DNA from: Aristolochia californica
Lineage: Eukaryota; Streptophyta; Magnoliopsida; Piperales; Aristolochiaceae
Reading direction: 5' to 3'
Assembly (NCBI GenBank): GCA_029961685.1
Contig: JARWKL010000006.1
Location: forward strand, 11,228,748-11,292,747
DNA: 64,000 bases
Below the pieces are notes generated by a model. It was not told the DNA's origin and did not search any database. It worked only from the letters and a program-made list of their open reading frames with translations. Below, piece after piece: positions 29,001 to 41,362 of the stretch. The position numbers and the translations under genes were made by a program. How positions within the stretch are numbered: the first letter of the stretch is position 1; each line of letters starts with the position of its first letter.

Positions 29001-29285
29001 CTTACATTTGTTGTTTTTTTAAATTTTTTGCATACCAAAACTCTAAAATTTTCATTTTTTTGTGATCAGTAAGCCTTTTTATCTTTGTTTACAAGATAAA
29101 AGGAAAAGTGAAAACTCAAATTTTAATTTATGAAAAAAGTATATATCTAAAATGAAAATGCACAAATGTAGAGAGAGATAATTTCGAAAAGTGTCCATAA
29201 TTTTTAGGGATTGCTAACTCTTTCTTGTTTTTATATATTAGGTTTTGGCATCGAGGGGAAAAAGGGGAGGCAAGGGATTTTTAAC

Positions 29286-29490
29286 TGAGTGTTTACTCAA
29301 AATCCATAAGTAATTTTCGACTAAACTTTTGCCCGTTGCGAATGATTGATTGATAAATCAATTTACAAACATCTATGATTGTTAAATGAGTGAAGACTCC
29401 CAATTCATAAGTAATTTCTTACAAAAATATAACCCGTTACGCATGATTAACTAATAAATCACTTTACAATTGTCTATAATTGTTAGTACA
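29286..29490 (+). repeat. Partial internal duplication, ~101-bp offset
   Basis: The part of the monomer running from TGAGTG...ACTC to the TGATTGTTA palindrome region appears twice in succession (starts at 29286 and 29387). The landmark spacing is therefore 768 bp instead of ~665 bp. The two pieces are quite different from each other, so either the event is old or the second piece came from another unit. Confidence 0.7.
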
Positions 29491-32020
29491 GGTTCTTTGT
29501 AAATGGGCAAAATAATAGCTTGTTTAACTCGGGTAAATATCCCACCAAATGTTCACTTGAGAATTTAATGAGGTTTGGATAACATACGTCATTTGCATCT
29601 TTAACATGTTTCAAACATGCATATCCATATTTAAAACATGTGTAGGATCAATTAGAAATCTCTTTCTTATCAAATTCCAAGCTATTAGGGTTGAACTAGT
29701 GGAATTTTCCAAACTTGGATATCAAAACTTTTGTGTTCATTTGTGGTGTGTGAATAATTTTTTAGTACTTAAATTTGTTGTCGTTTTAAATTTTTTTGTA
29801 TATATAAACTCTAAAATTTTCATTTTGTTGTGATCTATTTGCCTTTTTATTTCTTTTTTTACGAGATAAAAGGAAAAGTGAAAACTCAAGTTTTGATTTG
29901 AGAAAAAAGTATACAACAAAAATGGAAATGCACAAATGTAGAGAGAGATAATTCCAAAAAGTGTCCATGATTTATAGGGATTGCAAACTCTTTGGAGTTT
30001 CTATATATTAGGTTTTGCAATTGTTGGGAAAAGGGGGAGGCAGGGATTTTTAAGTGAGTATTGACTGCCAATCCATAGGTCATTTCTTACTAAAATATAT
30101 CCCATAACACATGAAGGACCAGTAAATCACTTTACAATCATCTATGATTGGTAGGTCAGCTTTTTCGTAAATGTGGAAAGTAATGGCTTGTTTCACTCGG
30201 GTAAATATCCCACCGCACGTTCACTTGAGAATTTATTGAGGTTTGGATCCCATAAATCATTTGCATCTTTAACATGTTTCAAGCATGCATATCTATATTT
30301 AAAACATATATAGAATCAATTAGAAATCTCTTTCTTATATAATTCAAATCTATTAGGGTTGAACTAGTAGAATTTCCCAAACTTGGATATCAAAAGTTTT
30401 GTGTTCATTTGTGGTATGTGAATACATTTTCCTTACTTACATTTGTTGTTGGTTTAGATTTTTTGCGTACATAAACTCTAAAATTTACATTTTGTTGTGA
30501 TCTATTTGCATTTTTATCTCTTCGTTTACAAGATAAAGGGAAAGGTGACAACTCAAGTTTTGATTAAAGAAAAAAGTACACATCTAAAATGGAAATACAC
30601 AAAAGTAGAGAGAGATAATTCCAAAAACTGTACGTAATTTTTAGGGATTGCAAACTCTTTCTAGTTTTTGTATATTATATTTTACAATAATCGGGAAAAA
30701 GGGGAGGCGGGGAATTTTAACTGAGTGTTGACTCCCAATCCATCAGTAATTTCTTACAAAAAGTATAGCCCATTACGCATGGTTGACCGATAAATTTCTC
30801 TACAATCATCTATGATTATTAGGTCAGCTTTTTAAATGGGAAAAATAATGGCATGTTAGACACGGGTAAATATCCCACCGCACGTGCACTTGAGAATTTA
30901 ATGTGGTTTGGATATTGATAGGTCATTTGCATCTTTAAAATTTTTCAAGCATGCATATCCGTATTTAAAAGATGTGTAGGATGTTTTAGAAATCGCTTTC
31001 TTATAAAATTCCAAGCTATTAGGGTTGAACTAGTGGAATTTGCGTAACTTGAATATCAAAACTTTTGTCTTCATTTTTTGTGTGTGAATAAATTTTATTT
31101 ACTTAAATTTGTTGTTGTTTTGAATTTTTTGTATACTTAAACTCTAAAATTTGCCTTCTTACCTCTTTGTTTACAAGATAAAGGGAAAAGTGAAAACTCA
31201 AGTTTTGATTTAAGAAAAAAGTACACATCTAAAATGTAAATGCACAAATGTAGAGAGAGATAATTCCATAAAGTGTCTGTAATTTTTAGGGATTGCAAAT
31301 TCTTTCCCATTGTTGTATATTAGATTCCGCAATCGTCGGGAAAGGGGGAGGCGGGGGATAATTGAGTGTTGACTCCCGTTACACATGATTTACTGATAAA
31401 TCACTTTACTCTATGATTGTTAGGTCAGTTTTTTTTTTAAATGGGCAAAATAATGGGTTGTTTGACTCGAGTAAATATCCCACCACATATTCACATTAGA
31501 ATTTAATGAAGTTTGGATCCCATAGGTCATTTGCATCTTTAACATGTTTTAAGCATGCATATACATATTTAAAACATGTGTAGGATCAATTAGATATCTC
31601 TTCTTATAATATCCCAAACTACTAGGGTTGAACTAGTGGAATTTCCCAAACATGGATATATAAACTTTTGTGTTCATTATTGGTGTGGGAATAAATATTT
31701 TTACTTACATTTGTTGTTGTTTTAAAATTTTTTGCATACATAAACTCCATAATTTTCATTATGTTGTGATCTATTTGCCTTTTTATATCTTTGTTTACGA
31801 GATAAAGGGAAAAGTGAAAACTCAAGTTTTGATTTAAGAAAAAAATGCACATTTAAAATGGAAATGCACAAATGTAGAGAGAGATAATTCCAAAAAGTGT
31901 CCATAATTTCTAGGGATTGCAAACTCTTTCTAGTTTTTATATATTAGGTTTCACAATAATCAGGAAAATAGGGAGGCGGGGGATTTTTAACTGAGTGTTG
32001 ACTCCCAATCCTTAAGTCAT

Positions 32021-32266
32021 TTCTTACAAAAATATATCCCGTTATGCATGATTGACTTATAAATCACTTTAAAATCATCTATGATTGTTAGGTCAACTTT
32101 TTTGTAAATGGGCAAAATAATGGGTTGTTTGACTCGAGTAAATTTCTTACAAAAATATATCCCGTTATGCATGATTGACTGATAAATCACTTTAAAATCA
32201 TCTATGATTGTTAGCTCAACTTTTTTGTAAATGGGCAAAATAATGGGTTGTTTGACTCGAGTAAAT
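32021..32266 (+). repeat. 123-bp tandem duplication inside one monomer
   Basis: The segments 32021-32143 and 32144-32266 both start TTCTTACAAAAATATATCCC and end GACTCGAGTAAAT, with very few differences between them. The piece includes the palindrome region. It raises the landmark spacing to about 790 bp. The near identity marks it as recent. Confidence 0.93.
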
Positions 32267-33429
32267 ATCCCACTGCACGTTCACTTGAGAATTTAATGAG
32301 GTTTGGATCCCATTGGTCATTTGCACCTTTAACATGTTTCAAGCATGCATATCCATATTTAAAACATGTGTAGGATCAATTAGATATCTCTTTCTTATAA
32401 AATTCCAAGCCACAAGAGTTAAACTAGTGGAATTTCCCAACCTTGGATATCAAAAGTTTTGTGTTCATTTGTGGTGTACGAATAAATTTTCTTTACTTAC
32501 ATTTGTTGTTGTTTTAAATTTTTTTACTTATGTAAAATTTAATATTTTCATTTTGTTATGATCTATTTACCTTTTTATCTCTTTGTTTACGAGATAATGG
32601 GAAAAGTGAAAACTCAAGTTTTGATTTATGAAAATAGGATACATCTAAAATTGAAATGCACAAATATAGACAGAGATAATTCCAAAAACTGTCTGCAATT
32701 TTTAGGATTGCAAACTCTTTCTAGTTTTTATATATTAGGTTTCACAATATTCAGAAAAAATGGGAGACATGGGATTTTTAACTGTGTTGACTCCCAATCC
32801 ATGAGACATTTCTTACAAAAATATATCCCGTTATCCATGATTAACCGATGCATCACTTTACAATCATCTATGATTGTTAGGTCAGTTTTTTTGTAAATGG
32901 GAAAAATAATGGTTTGTTAGACTCAAGTAATTATCCCACAGCACTTTCACTTGAAATTTTCAAGAGGTTTGGATCCCTTAGGTCATTTGCATCTTTAACA
33001 TGTTTCAAGCATGCATATCCATATTTAAAACATTTTTAGGATCAATTAGAAATCTCTTTCTTATCAAATTCCAAGCTATAAGGGTTGAACTAGTGGAATT
33101 TCCCAATCTAGCATATCAAAAAAAATTTGTTGATTGATGGTATGTTTATAAATTTTCTTTAGTTACATTTGTTGTTGTTTTAAATTTTTTACATGCATAA
33201 AATCTAAAATTTTCATTTTTTTTGTGATCTATTTGCCTTCTTATCTCTTTGTTTACGAGATAAACGGAATAGTGAAAACTCAAGTTTTGATTTAAGAAAA
33301 AAGTATACATCTAAAATGGAAATGCACAAATGTAGAGAGAGATAATTCCAAAAAGTATCCGAAATTTTTAGGGATTGCAAACTCTTTCTAGTTTTTATAT
33401 ATTAGGTTTCTCAATAGTCGGGAAAAGGA

Positions 33430-36400
33430 GGAGGCGGGGGATTTTTAATTTAGTGTTGACTCCCAATCCATAAGTCATTTCTTACAAAAATATAACCCAT
33501 TACGCAGGATTGACGGATAAATCACTTTACAATCATCTTTGATTGTTAGGTCAGTTTTTTATTAAATTAGCAAAATAATGGCCTATTCGACTCGGGTAAA
33601 TATCCCACAGCACATTCACTTGAGAATTTAATGAGGTTTGGATCCCAGGTCATTTGCATCTTTAACACGTTTCTAGTATGCATATCCATATTTAAAACAT
33701 GGGTAGGATATATTAGAAATTTTTTTCTTAGAAACTTCCAAGCTATTAGGGTTGAACTAGTAGGATTTCCCAAACTTGGATATAAAAACTTTTGTGCTCA
33801 TTTATGGTGTGTGAATAAATTTTCTTTACATATATTTGTTGTTATTTTAAATTTTTTGCATGCATAAGCTCTAAAATTTTCATTTTTGTTGTGATCTATT
33901 TGCCTTTTTATCTCTTTGTTTACGAGAATGAAGGGAAAAGTGAAAAACGTTTTGATTTAAGAAAAAAGTATACATCTAAAATGGAAATGCCAAAATGTAG
34001 AGAGATAATTCCAAAAATTGTTTGTAATTTTTAGGGATTACAAACTCTTTCTAGTATTTATATATTAGGTTTCCCAATCGTAGGGAAAAGGGGGAGGCGG
34101 GGGATTTTTAACTGAGTGTTGACTCCCAATCCATAAGTCATTTCTAACAAAAATATGGCCCGTTATGCATGATTCAAAGATAAATCACTTTAAAATCATC
34201 TATGATTTTTAGGTCATGTTTTTTGTAAATGGGAAAAATAATGGCTTGTTTGACTCGGCTAAATACGCCACCGCAAGTTTACTTGAGAATTTAATAAGGT
34301 TTGGATCTCATAGGTCATGTGCATCTTTAAAATGTTTAAAGCATTCATATTCATATTTAAAACATGTGTTGGATCAATTAGAAATCTGTTTCTTATAAAA
34401 TTCGAAGCTATTAGGGTTGAACTAGTAGGAATTCCCAAACTTGGATATTAAAACTTTTGTGTTCATTTGTGGTGTGTGAATAAATTTTCTTTACTTACAT
34501 TTGTTGTTGTTTTTAATTTTTTACATACATAAACTCTAAAATTTTCATTTTGTTATGTTTTATTTGCCTTTTCTCTCTTTGTTTACGAGAATGAAGGGAA
34601 AAGTGAAAACTCAAGTTTTGATTAAAGAAAAAAGTATATATCTAAAATGGAAATGAACAAATGTGGAGAGAGATAATTCCAAAAACTGTCAGTAATTTGT
34701 AGGGATTGCAAACTCTTTTAGTTTTTATATATTAGGTTTCGTAAATTTCGGGAAAAGGGGGAGGCGGGTTATTTTTAACTGAGTGTTGACTCTCAGTCCA
34801 TAAGTCATTTCTTAAACATTTTTAACTAGTTACTTATGATTGACCGATAAATCACTTTAGAATCATCTATGATTGTTAGGTCAACTTTTTTGTTAAATAG
34901 GCAAAATAATGGCTTGTTTGACTCGAGTAAATATCCCATCACACGTTCACTTGAGAATTTAATGTAGTTTGGATCCCATAGGTCATTTGCATCTTTAACA
35001 TATTTCAAGCATGCATATCCATATTTAAAGCATGTGTAGGATCAATTAGAAATATCTTTCTTATAAAATTCCAAGTTATTAGGGTTGAACTAGTGGATTT
35101 TCCCAAACGTGGATATCAAAACTTTCGTGTTCATTTGTGGTGTGTGAATAAATTTTCTTTACTTACATTTGTTGTTGTTTTAAATTTTTTGAATACTTAA
35201 ACTCTAAAATTTTCATTTTGATGTGGTCTATTTTCCTTTTTGTTATCTTTTTTTAAGAGATAAAGGGAAAAGTGAAAACTCAAGTTTTGATTTAAGAAAA
35301 AAGTATACAACTAAAATGGAAATGCACAAATGTAGAGAGAGATATTTCAAAAAAGTGGCCATAATTTTTAGGTATTGCAAACTCTTTATAGTTTTTCTAT
35401 ATTTGGTTTCGCAATCGTCGGGAAAAGGAGGAGGCGGGGCATATATAGCTGACTGTTGACTCCCAGTCCATAAGTCATTTCTTACAAAGTTATAGCCCGT
35501 TACACATGACTGACTGATAAATCACTTTACAATCATCTATGATTGTTCAGTCAACTTTTTTGTAAATTGGTAAAATAATGGCTTGTTTGACTCGGGTAAA
35601 TATCCCACCACATGTTTACTTGAGAATTTAATGAGGTTTGGATCACACAGGTCCTTTGCATCTTTAACATGATTCAAAGATGCATATCCATATTTAAAAC
35701 ATGTGTAGGATCAATTAAAAATTTCTTTCTTTAAAAAAATCCATGCTATTAGGGTTGAACTAGTGGAATTTCCCAATCTTGGATATCAAAATTTTTGTGA
35801 TCATTTGTGTTGTGTGAATAAATTTTCTTTACTTACATTTGCTGTTGTTTAAAATTTTTTGCATACATAAAGTCTAAAATTTTTATTTTTTTTGTGGTCT
35901 ATTTGACTTTTTATCTCTTTGTTTACGAGATAAAGGGAAAAGTGAAAACTCAAGTTTTGATTTAATAAAAAAGTAGACATCTAAAATGAAAATGCACAAA
36001 TGTATAGAGAGATAATTCAAAAAAGTGTCCATAATTTTTAGGGATTGCACACTCTTTCTAGTTTTTATATATTGGGTTTCGCAATCGTCGGGAAAAGGGG
36101 GAGGACAATCATCTATGATTGTTAGGTCAGTTTTTTCATAAAAGGGCCAAATAATGGCTTGTTTGACTCGGGTAAATATCCCACCGCACGTTCACTTGAG
36201 AATTTATTGAGGTTTGGATCCCATAGGTCATTTGCATCTTAAACATGTTTCAAGTATGCATATCCATATTTAAAACAGGTATATTAGAAATCTCTTTCTT
36301 AAAATATTCCAAGCTATTAGGGTTGAACTAGAGGAATTTCCCAAACTTGGATATCAAAACTTTTGTGATCATTTGTGGTGTGTGAATAAATTTTATTTAC

Positions 36401-37335
36401 TTACATTTGTTGTTGTTTTAAATTTTTTACATACATAAACTCTAAAAATTTCATTTTGTTGTAGTCTATTTGCCTTTTGATCTCTTTGTTTACGAGATAA
36501 TGGGAAAAGTGAAAACTCATGTTTTGATTTTAGAAAAAAGTATACATCTAAAACGGAAATGCACAAATGTAGAGAGAGAAAATTCCAAAAAATGTCCGTA
36601 ATTTTTAGGGATTGCAAACTCTTTCTAGTTTTTATATATTAGGTTTCGCAATCATCGGGAAAAAGGGGAGGTGGGGGTTTTTAAGTAAGTGTTGGCTCCC
36701 TGTCCAAAATTTATTTCTTACAAAATATAGCATGTTACACATGATTGACCGGTAAATCACTTTACAATCATCTAGGATTGTGAGGTCAGCTGTTTTGAAT
36801 ATGGGCAAAATAATGGCTTGTTTGACTCGGGTAAATTTCCCACCACATGGTCATTTAAGAATTTAATGAGGTTTGGATCCTATAGGTCACTTGAATCTTT
36901 AATATGTTTCAAGCATGCATATATATATTTAAAACATGTGTAGGATCAATTAGAAATCTCTTTCTTATAAAATTCCAAGCCATTAGGGTTGAACTAGTGG
37001 AATTTCAAAAACTTGGATATCAAAACTTTTGTGTCAATTTGTGGTGTGTGAATAAATTTTCATAACTTACATTTGGTGCTGTTATAAATTTTTTGCATAC
37101 ATAAATTCTAAAATTTTCATTTTGTTGTGATCTATTTGTCTTTTTATCACTTTGTTTACTAGAGAAAGGAAAAAGTGAAAACTCAAGTTTTGATTTAAGA
37201 AAAAAGTATACATCAAAAATGGAAATGCACAAATGTAGAGAGAGATAATTCAAAAAATTATTCGTAATTTTTACGGATTGCAAACTCTTTCTAGTTTTTA
37301 TATATTAGGTTTCGATATCATCTGGAAAAGCGGCA
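33430..37335 (+). repeat. 3.9-kb six-monomer tandem duplication, copy A
   Basis: This copy matches 37336-40885 at a steady offset of 3902-3905 bp, and ~3995 bp after a deletion at 36104. Shared rare variants: TTTGGATCCCAGGTCAT (33637 and 37540); CGAGAATGAAGG (33923 and 38492); GGCTAAATACGCCACC (34256 and 38160); AGCTGACTGTTGACTCCCAG (35448 and 39350); and CATGATTCAAAGATGC (35667 and 39571). Similarity is higher than between ordinary units, so the event is comparatively young. Confidence 0.92.
36098..36110. other. Deletion junction (~92 bp) in copy A of the 3.9-kb duplication
   Basis: GGGGGAGG is joined directly to ACAATCATCTATGATTG, removing the stretch between the G-rich block and the palindrome. 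Copy B retains that stretch at ~40010-40100. The offset between the copies changes from ~3903 to ~3995 bp. Confidence 0.85.
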
Positions 37336-40300
37336 GGCGGGGGATTTTTAATTTAGTGTTGAGTCCCAATCCATAAGTCATTTCTTACAAAAATATAACC
37401 CACTATGCAGGATTGATGGATAAATCACTTTACAATCATCTTTGATTGTTAGGTCAGCTTTTTATTAAATTAGCAAAATAATGGCCTGTTCGACTCGGGT
37501 AAATATCCCACAGCACATTCACTTGAGAATTTAATGAGGTTTGGATCCCAGGTCATCTGCATCTTTAACATATTTCTAGTATGCATATCCATATTTAAAA
37601 CATGGGTAGGATATATTAGAAATCTTTTTCTTAGAAACTTCCAAGCTATTAGGGTTGAACTAGTGGGATTTCCCAAACTTGGATATAAAAACTTTTGTGT
37701 TCATTTATGGTGGGTGAATAAATTTTCTTTACATACATTTGTTGTTATTTTAAATTTTTTGCATACATAAACTCTAAAATTTTCATTTTTGTTGTGATCT
37801 ATTTGCCTTTTTATCTATTTGTTTACGAGAATGAAAGGAAAAGTGAAAAACGTTTTGATTTAAGAAAAAGTATACATCTGAAATGGAAATGCCAAAATGT
37901 AGAGAGAGATAATTCCAAAAAGTGTTTGTAATTTTTAGGGATTACAAACTCTTTCTAGTATTTATATATTAGGTTTCCCAATCGTAGGGAAAAGGGGGAT
38001 GCGGGGGATTTTTGACTGAGTGTTGACTCCCAATCCATAAGTCATTTCTAACAAAAATATGGACCGTTATGCAAGATTGAAAGATAAATCACTTTACAAT
38101 CATCTATGATTTTTAGGTCATGTTTTTTGTAAATGGGAAAAATAATGGCTTGTTTGACTCGGCTAAATACGCCACCGCAAGTTTACTTGAGAATTTAATA
38201 AGGTTTGGATCTCATAGGTCATGTGCATCTTTAAAATGTTTAAAGCATGCATATCCATATTTAAAACACGTGTTGGATCAATTAGAAATCTGTTTCTTAT
38301 AAAATTCGAAGCTATTAGGGTTGAACTAGTGGGAATTCCCAAACTTGGATATCAAAACTTTTGTGTTCATTTGTGGTGTGTGAATAAATTTTCTTTACTT
38401 ACATTTGTTGTTGTTTTAAATTTTTTACATACATAAACTCTAAAATTTTCATTTTGTTATGTTTTATTTGCCTTTTCTCTCTTTGTTTACGAGAATGAAG
38501 GGAAAAGTGAAAACTCAAGTTTTGATTAAATAAAAAAGTATACATCTAAAATGGAAATGAACAAATGTAGAGAGAGATAATTCCAAAAAGTGTCCGTAAT
38601 TTGTAGGGATTGCAAACTCTTTTAGTTTTTATATATTAGGTTTCATAAATTTCAGGAAAAGGGGGAGGCGGGTTATTTTTAACTGAGTGTTGACTCCCAG
38701 TCCATAAGTCATTTCTTAAAAAAATATAACCAGTTACTTATGATTGACCGATAAATCACTTTCGAATCATCTATGATTGTTAGGTCAACTTTTTTGTTAA
38801 ATAGGCAAAATAATGGTTTGTTTGACTCGGGTACATATCCCATCACACGTTCACTTGAGAATTTAATGTAGTTCGGATCCCATAGGTCATTTGCATCTTT
38901 AACATGTTTCAAGCATGCATATCCATATTTAAAGCATGTGTAGGATCAATTAGAAATCTCTTTCTTATAAAATTCCAAGTTATTAGGGTTGAACTAGTGG
39001 ATTTTCCCAAACGTGGATATCAAAACTTTCGTGTTCATTTGTGGTGTGTGAATAAATTTTCTTTACTTACATTTGTTGTTGTTTTAAATTTTTTGCATAC
39101 TTAAACTCTAAAATTTTCATTTTGTTGTGTTCTATTTTCCTTTTTTTTATCTTTGTTTAAGAGATAAAGGAAAAAGTGAAAACTCAAGTTTTAATTTAAG
39201 AAAAAAGTATACATCTAAAATGGAAATGCACAAATGTAGAGAGAGATATTTCAAAAAAGTGGCCATAATTTTTAGGTATTGCAAACTCTTTATAGTTTTT
39301 CTATATTTGGTTTCGCAATCGTCGGGAAAAGGAGGAGGCGAGGGATATATAGCTGACTGTTGACTCCCAGTCCATAAGTCATTTCTACAAAGTTATAGCC
39401 CGTTACATATGACTAACTGATAAATCACTTTACAATCATCTATGAATGTTCAGTCAACTTTTTTGTAAATTGGTAAAATAATGGCTTGTTTGAGTCAGGT
39501 AAATATCCCACCACACGTTTACTTGAGAATTTAATGAGGTTTGGATCGAACAGGTCCTTTGCATCTTTAACATGATTCAAAGATGCATATCCATATTTAA
39601 AACATGTGTAGGATCAATTAAAAATTTCTTTCTTTAAAAAAATCCATGCTATTAGGGTTGAACTAGTGGAATTTCCCAATCTTGGATATCAAAATTTTTG
39701 TGATCATTTGTGTTGTGTGAATAAATTTTCTTTACTTACATTTGTTGTTGTTTTGAATTTTTTGCACACTTAAACTCTAAAATTTTCACTTTGCTGTGAT
39801 CTATTTGCATTTTTTATGTCTTTGTTTATGAGATAAAGGGAAAAGTGATAACTCAAGTTTTGATTTAAGAAAACAATATACATCTAAAATGGAAATACAC
39901 AAAGGAAGAGAGAGATAATTCTTAAAATTGTCCGTAATTTTTAGGGATTGCAAACTCTTTCTAGTTTTTATATATTAGGTTTCGTAATTGTTGGAAAAAG
40001 GGGGAGGTGGGGGATTTTTAACTGAGTGTTGACTCCTAGTCCATAACTCATTATTTTCAAAATGTTACCCATTACACATGATTCACCGATAAATCACTTT
40101 TCAATCATCTATGATTGTTAGGTCAGCTTTTTCATAAAAGGGCCAAATAATGGCTTGTTTGGCTCGGGTAAATATCCCACCGCACGTTCACTTGAGAATT
40201 TATTGAGGTTTGGATCCCATAGGTCATTTGCATCTTAAACATGTTTCAAGCATGCATATCCATATTTAAAACAGGTATAGGATCAATTAGAAATCTCTTT

Positions 40301-40885
40301 CTTAAAATATTCCAAGCTATTAGGGTTGAATTAGAGGAATTTCCCAAACTTGGATATCAAAACTTTTGTGATCATTTGTGGTGTGTGAATAAATTTTATT
40401 TACTTACATTTGTTGTTGTTGTAATTTTTTTGCATACATAAACTCTAAAATTTTCATTTTGTTGTAGTCTATTTGGCTTTTGATCTCTTTGTTTACGAGA
40501 TAATGGGAAAAGTTAAAACTCATGTTTTGATTTTAGAAAAAAGTATACATCTAAAATGGAAATGCACAAATGTAGAGAGAGAAAATTCCAAAAAATGTCC
40601 GTAATTTTTAGGGATTGCAAACTCTTTCCAGTTTTTATATATTAGGTTTCGTGATCATCGGGAAATAGGGGAGGTGGGGGTTTTTAACTGAGTGTTGACT
40701 CCCTGTCCAAAAGTCATTTCTTATAAAATATAGCATGTTACTCATGATTGACCGATAAATCACTTTACAATCATCTAGGATTGTGAGGTCAGCTTTTTTG
40801 AATATGGGCAAAATAATGGCTTGTTTGACTCGGGTAAATATCCCACCACATGGTCATTTAAGAATTTAATGAGGTTTCAATCCCA
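37336..40885 (+). repeat. 3.9-kb six-monomer tandem duplication, copy B
   Basis: The block starts where copy A ends. It contains the foreign 242-bp tract at 39768-40009 in place of the copy A sequence. The right end is near 40885, after CACATGGTCATTTAAGAATTT (also at 36841). Beyond that the sequence instead resembles the unit at 45260-45720, for example TTTCAAAAATGCATATCC and GAGCTATTT. Confidence 0.9.
39768..40009 (+). repeat. 242-bp conversion-like tract, identical to 25071-25312
   Basis: The tract lies inside copy B of the 3.9-kb duplication. The tandem partner at ~35866-36104 does not have these variants; it has AAAGTCTAAAATTTTTATT and AATAAAAAAGTAGAC instead. The tract must therefore have arrived after the 3.9-kb duplication, or the partner was changed. 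The most economical donor within this window is 25071-25312, but an unseen third site is possible. Confidence 0.88.
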
Positions 40886-41347
40886 TAGGTCATTTGCATC
40901 TTTAACATGTTTCAAAAATGCATATCCACATTTAAAACATATGTAGGATCAATTAGAAATCAATTTCTTATAAAATTCCAAGCTATTAGGGTTGAACTAG
41001 TGGAATTTCCCAAACATATATCAAAACATTTGTGTTCATTTGTGGTGTGTGAATAAATTTTCTTTACTTCCATTTGTTTTTGTTTTAAATTTTTTGCATA
41101 CATAAACTCTAAAATTTTTATTTTGTTGTGAGCTATTTTCCTTTTATATCTTTATTTACGAGATAATGGGAAAAGTGAAAACTCAAGTTTTGATTTGATA
41201 AAAAAGTATACATCTAAAATTGAAATGCACAAATGTCGAGAGAGATAATTCTAAAAAGTGTCTATAATTTTTAGGGATTGCAAAGTCTTTCTAGTTTATA
41301 TATATTAGGTTTCACAACCGTCGAGAAATGGGGGAGGGGGGGATTTT

Positions 41348-41362
41348 TAATTGAGGGTTGAA
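41348..41362. other. Deletion junction (~304 bp), landmark lost
   Basis: TTTTTAATTGAG after the G-rich block is joined to GGTTGAACTAGTGGAATTTTCC, which normally lies beyond the next landmark. Landmark spacing here is 1028 bp for two units instead of about 1332 bp, so the palindrome, the GGATCC site and one landmark are missing. A GAG/AGGG microhomology may have been used. Confidence 0.85.

Larger units (their letters stand above)
19856..29005 (+). repeat. 8.7-kb higher-order duplication, copy B
   Basis: This copy is less deleted than copy A. It keeps full-length monomers where copy A has the 821-bp deletion (B equivalent ~24240-25070) and the 224-bp deletion (B equivalent ~27170-27415). Its right end is set by the unit at 28835: its first part matches copy A's last unit (19691-19855), and after ~29005 the sequence no longer matches the start of copy B. 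Break points lie inside the monomer, just after the ...GAATAAATTTTCTTTA segment, as expected for unequal crossover between misaligned units. Confidence 0.88.
29006..33429 (+). repeat. Diverged monomers between the 8.7-kb and 3.9-kb blocks
   Basis: About six and a half units with no clear large-scale partner in the window. They carry several private changes: an extra ~101-bp segment at 29286-29490, small deletions near 31150 and 31365, a 123-bp duplication at 32021-32266, and a degraded G-rich block near 32756. Monomer order and orientation are unchanged. Confidence 0.75.
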
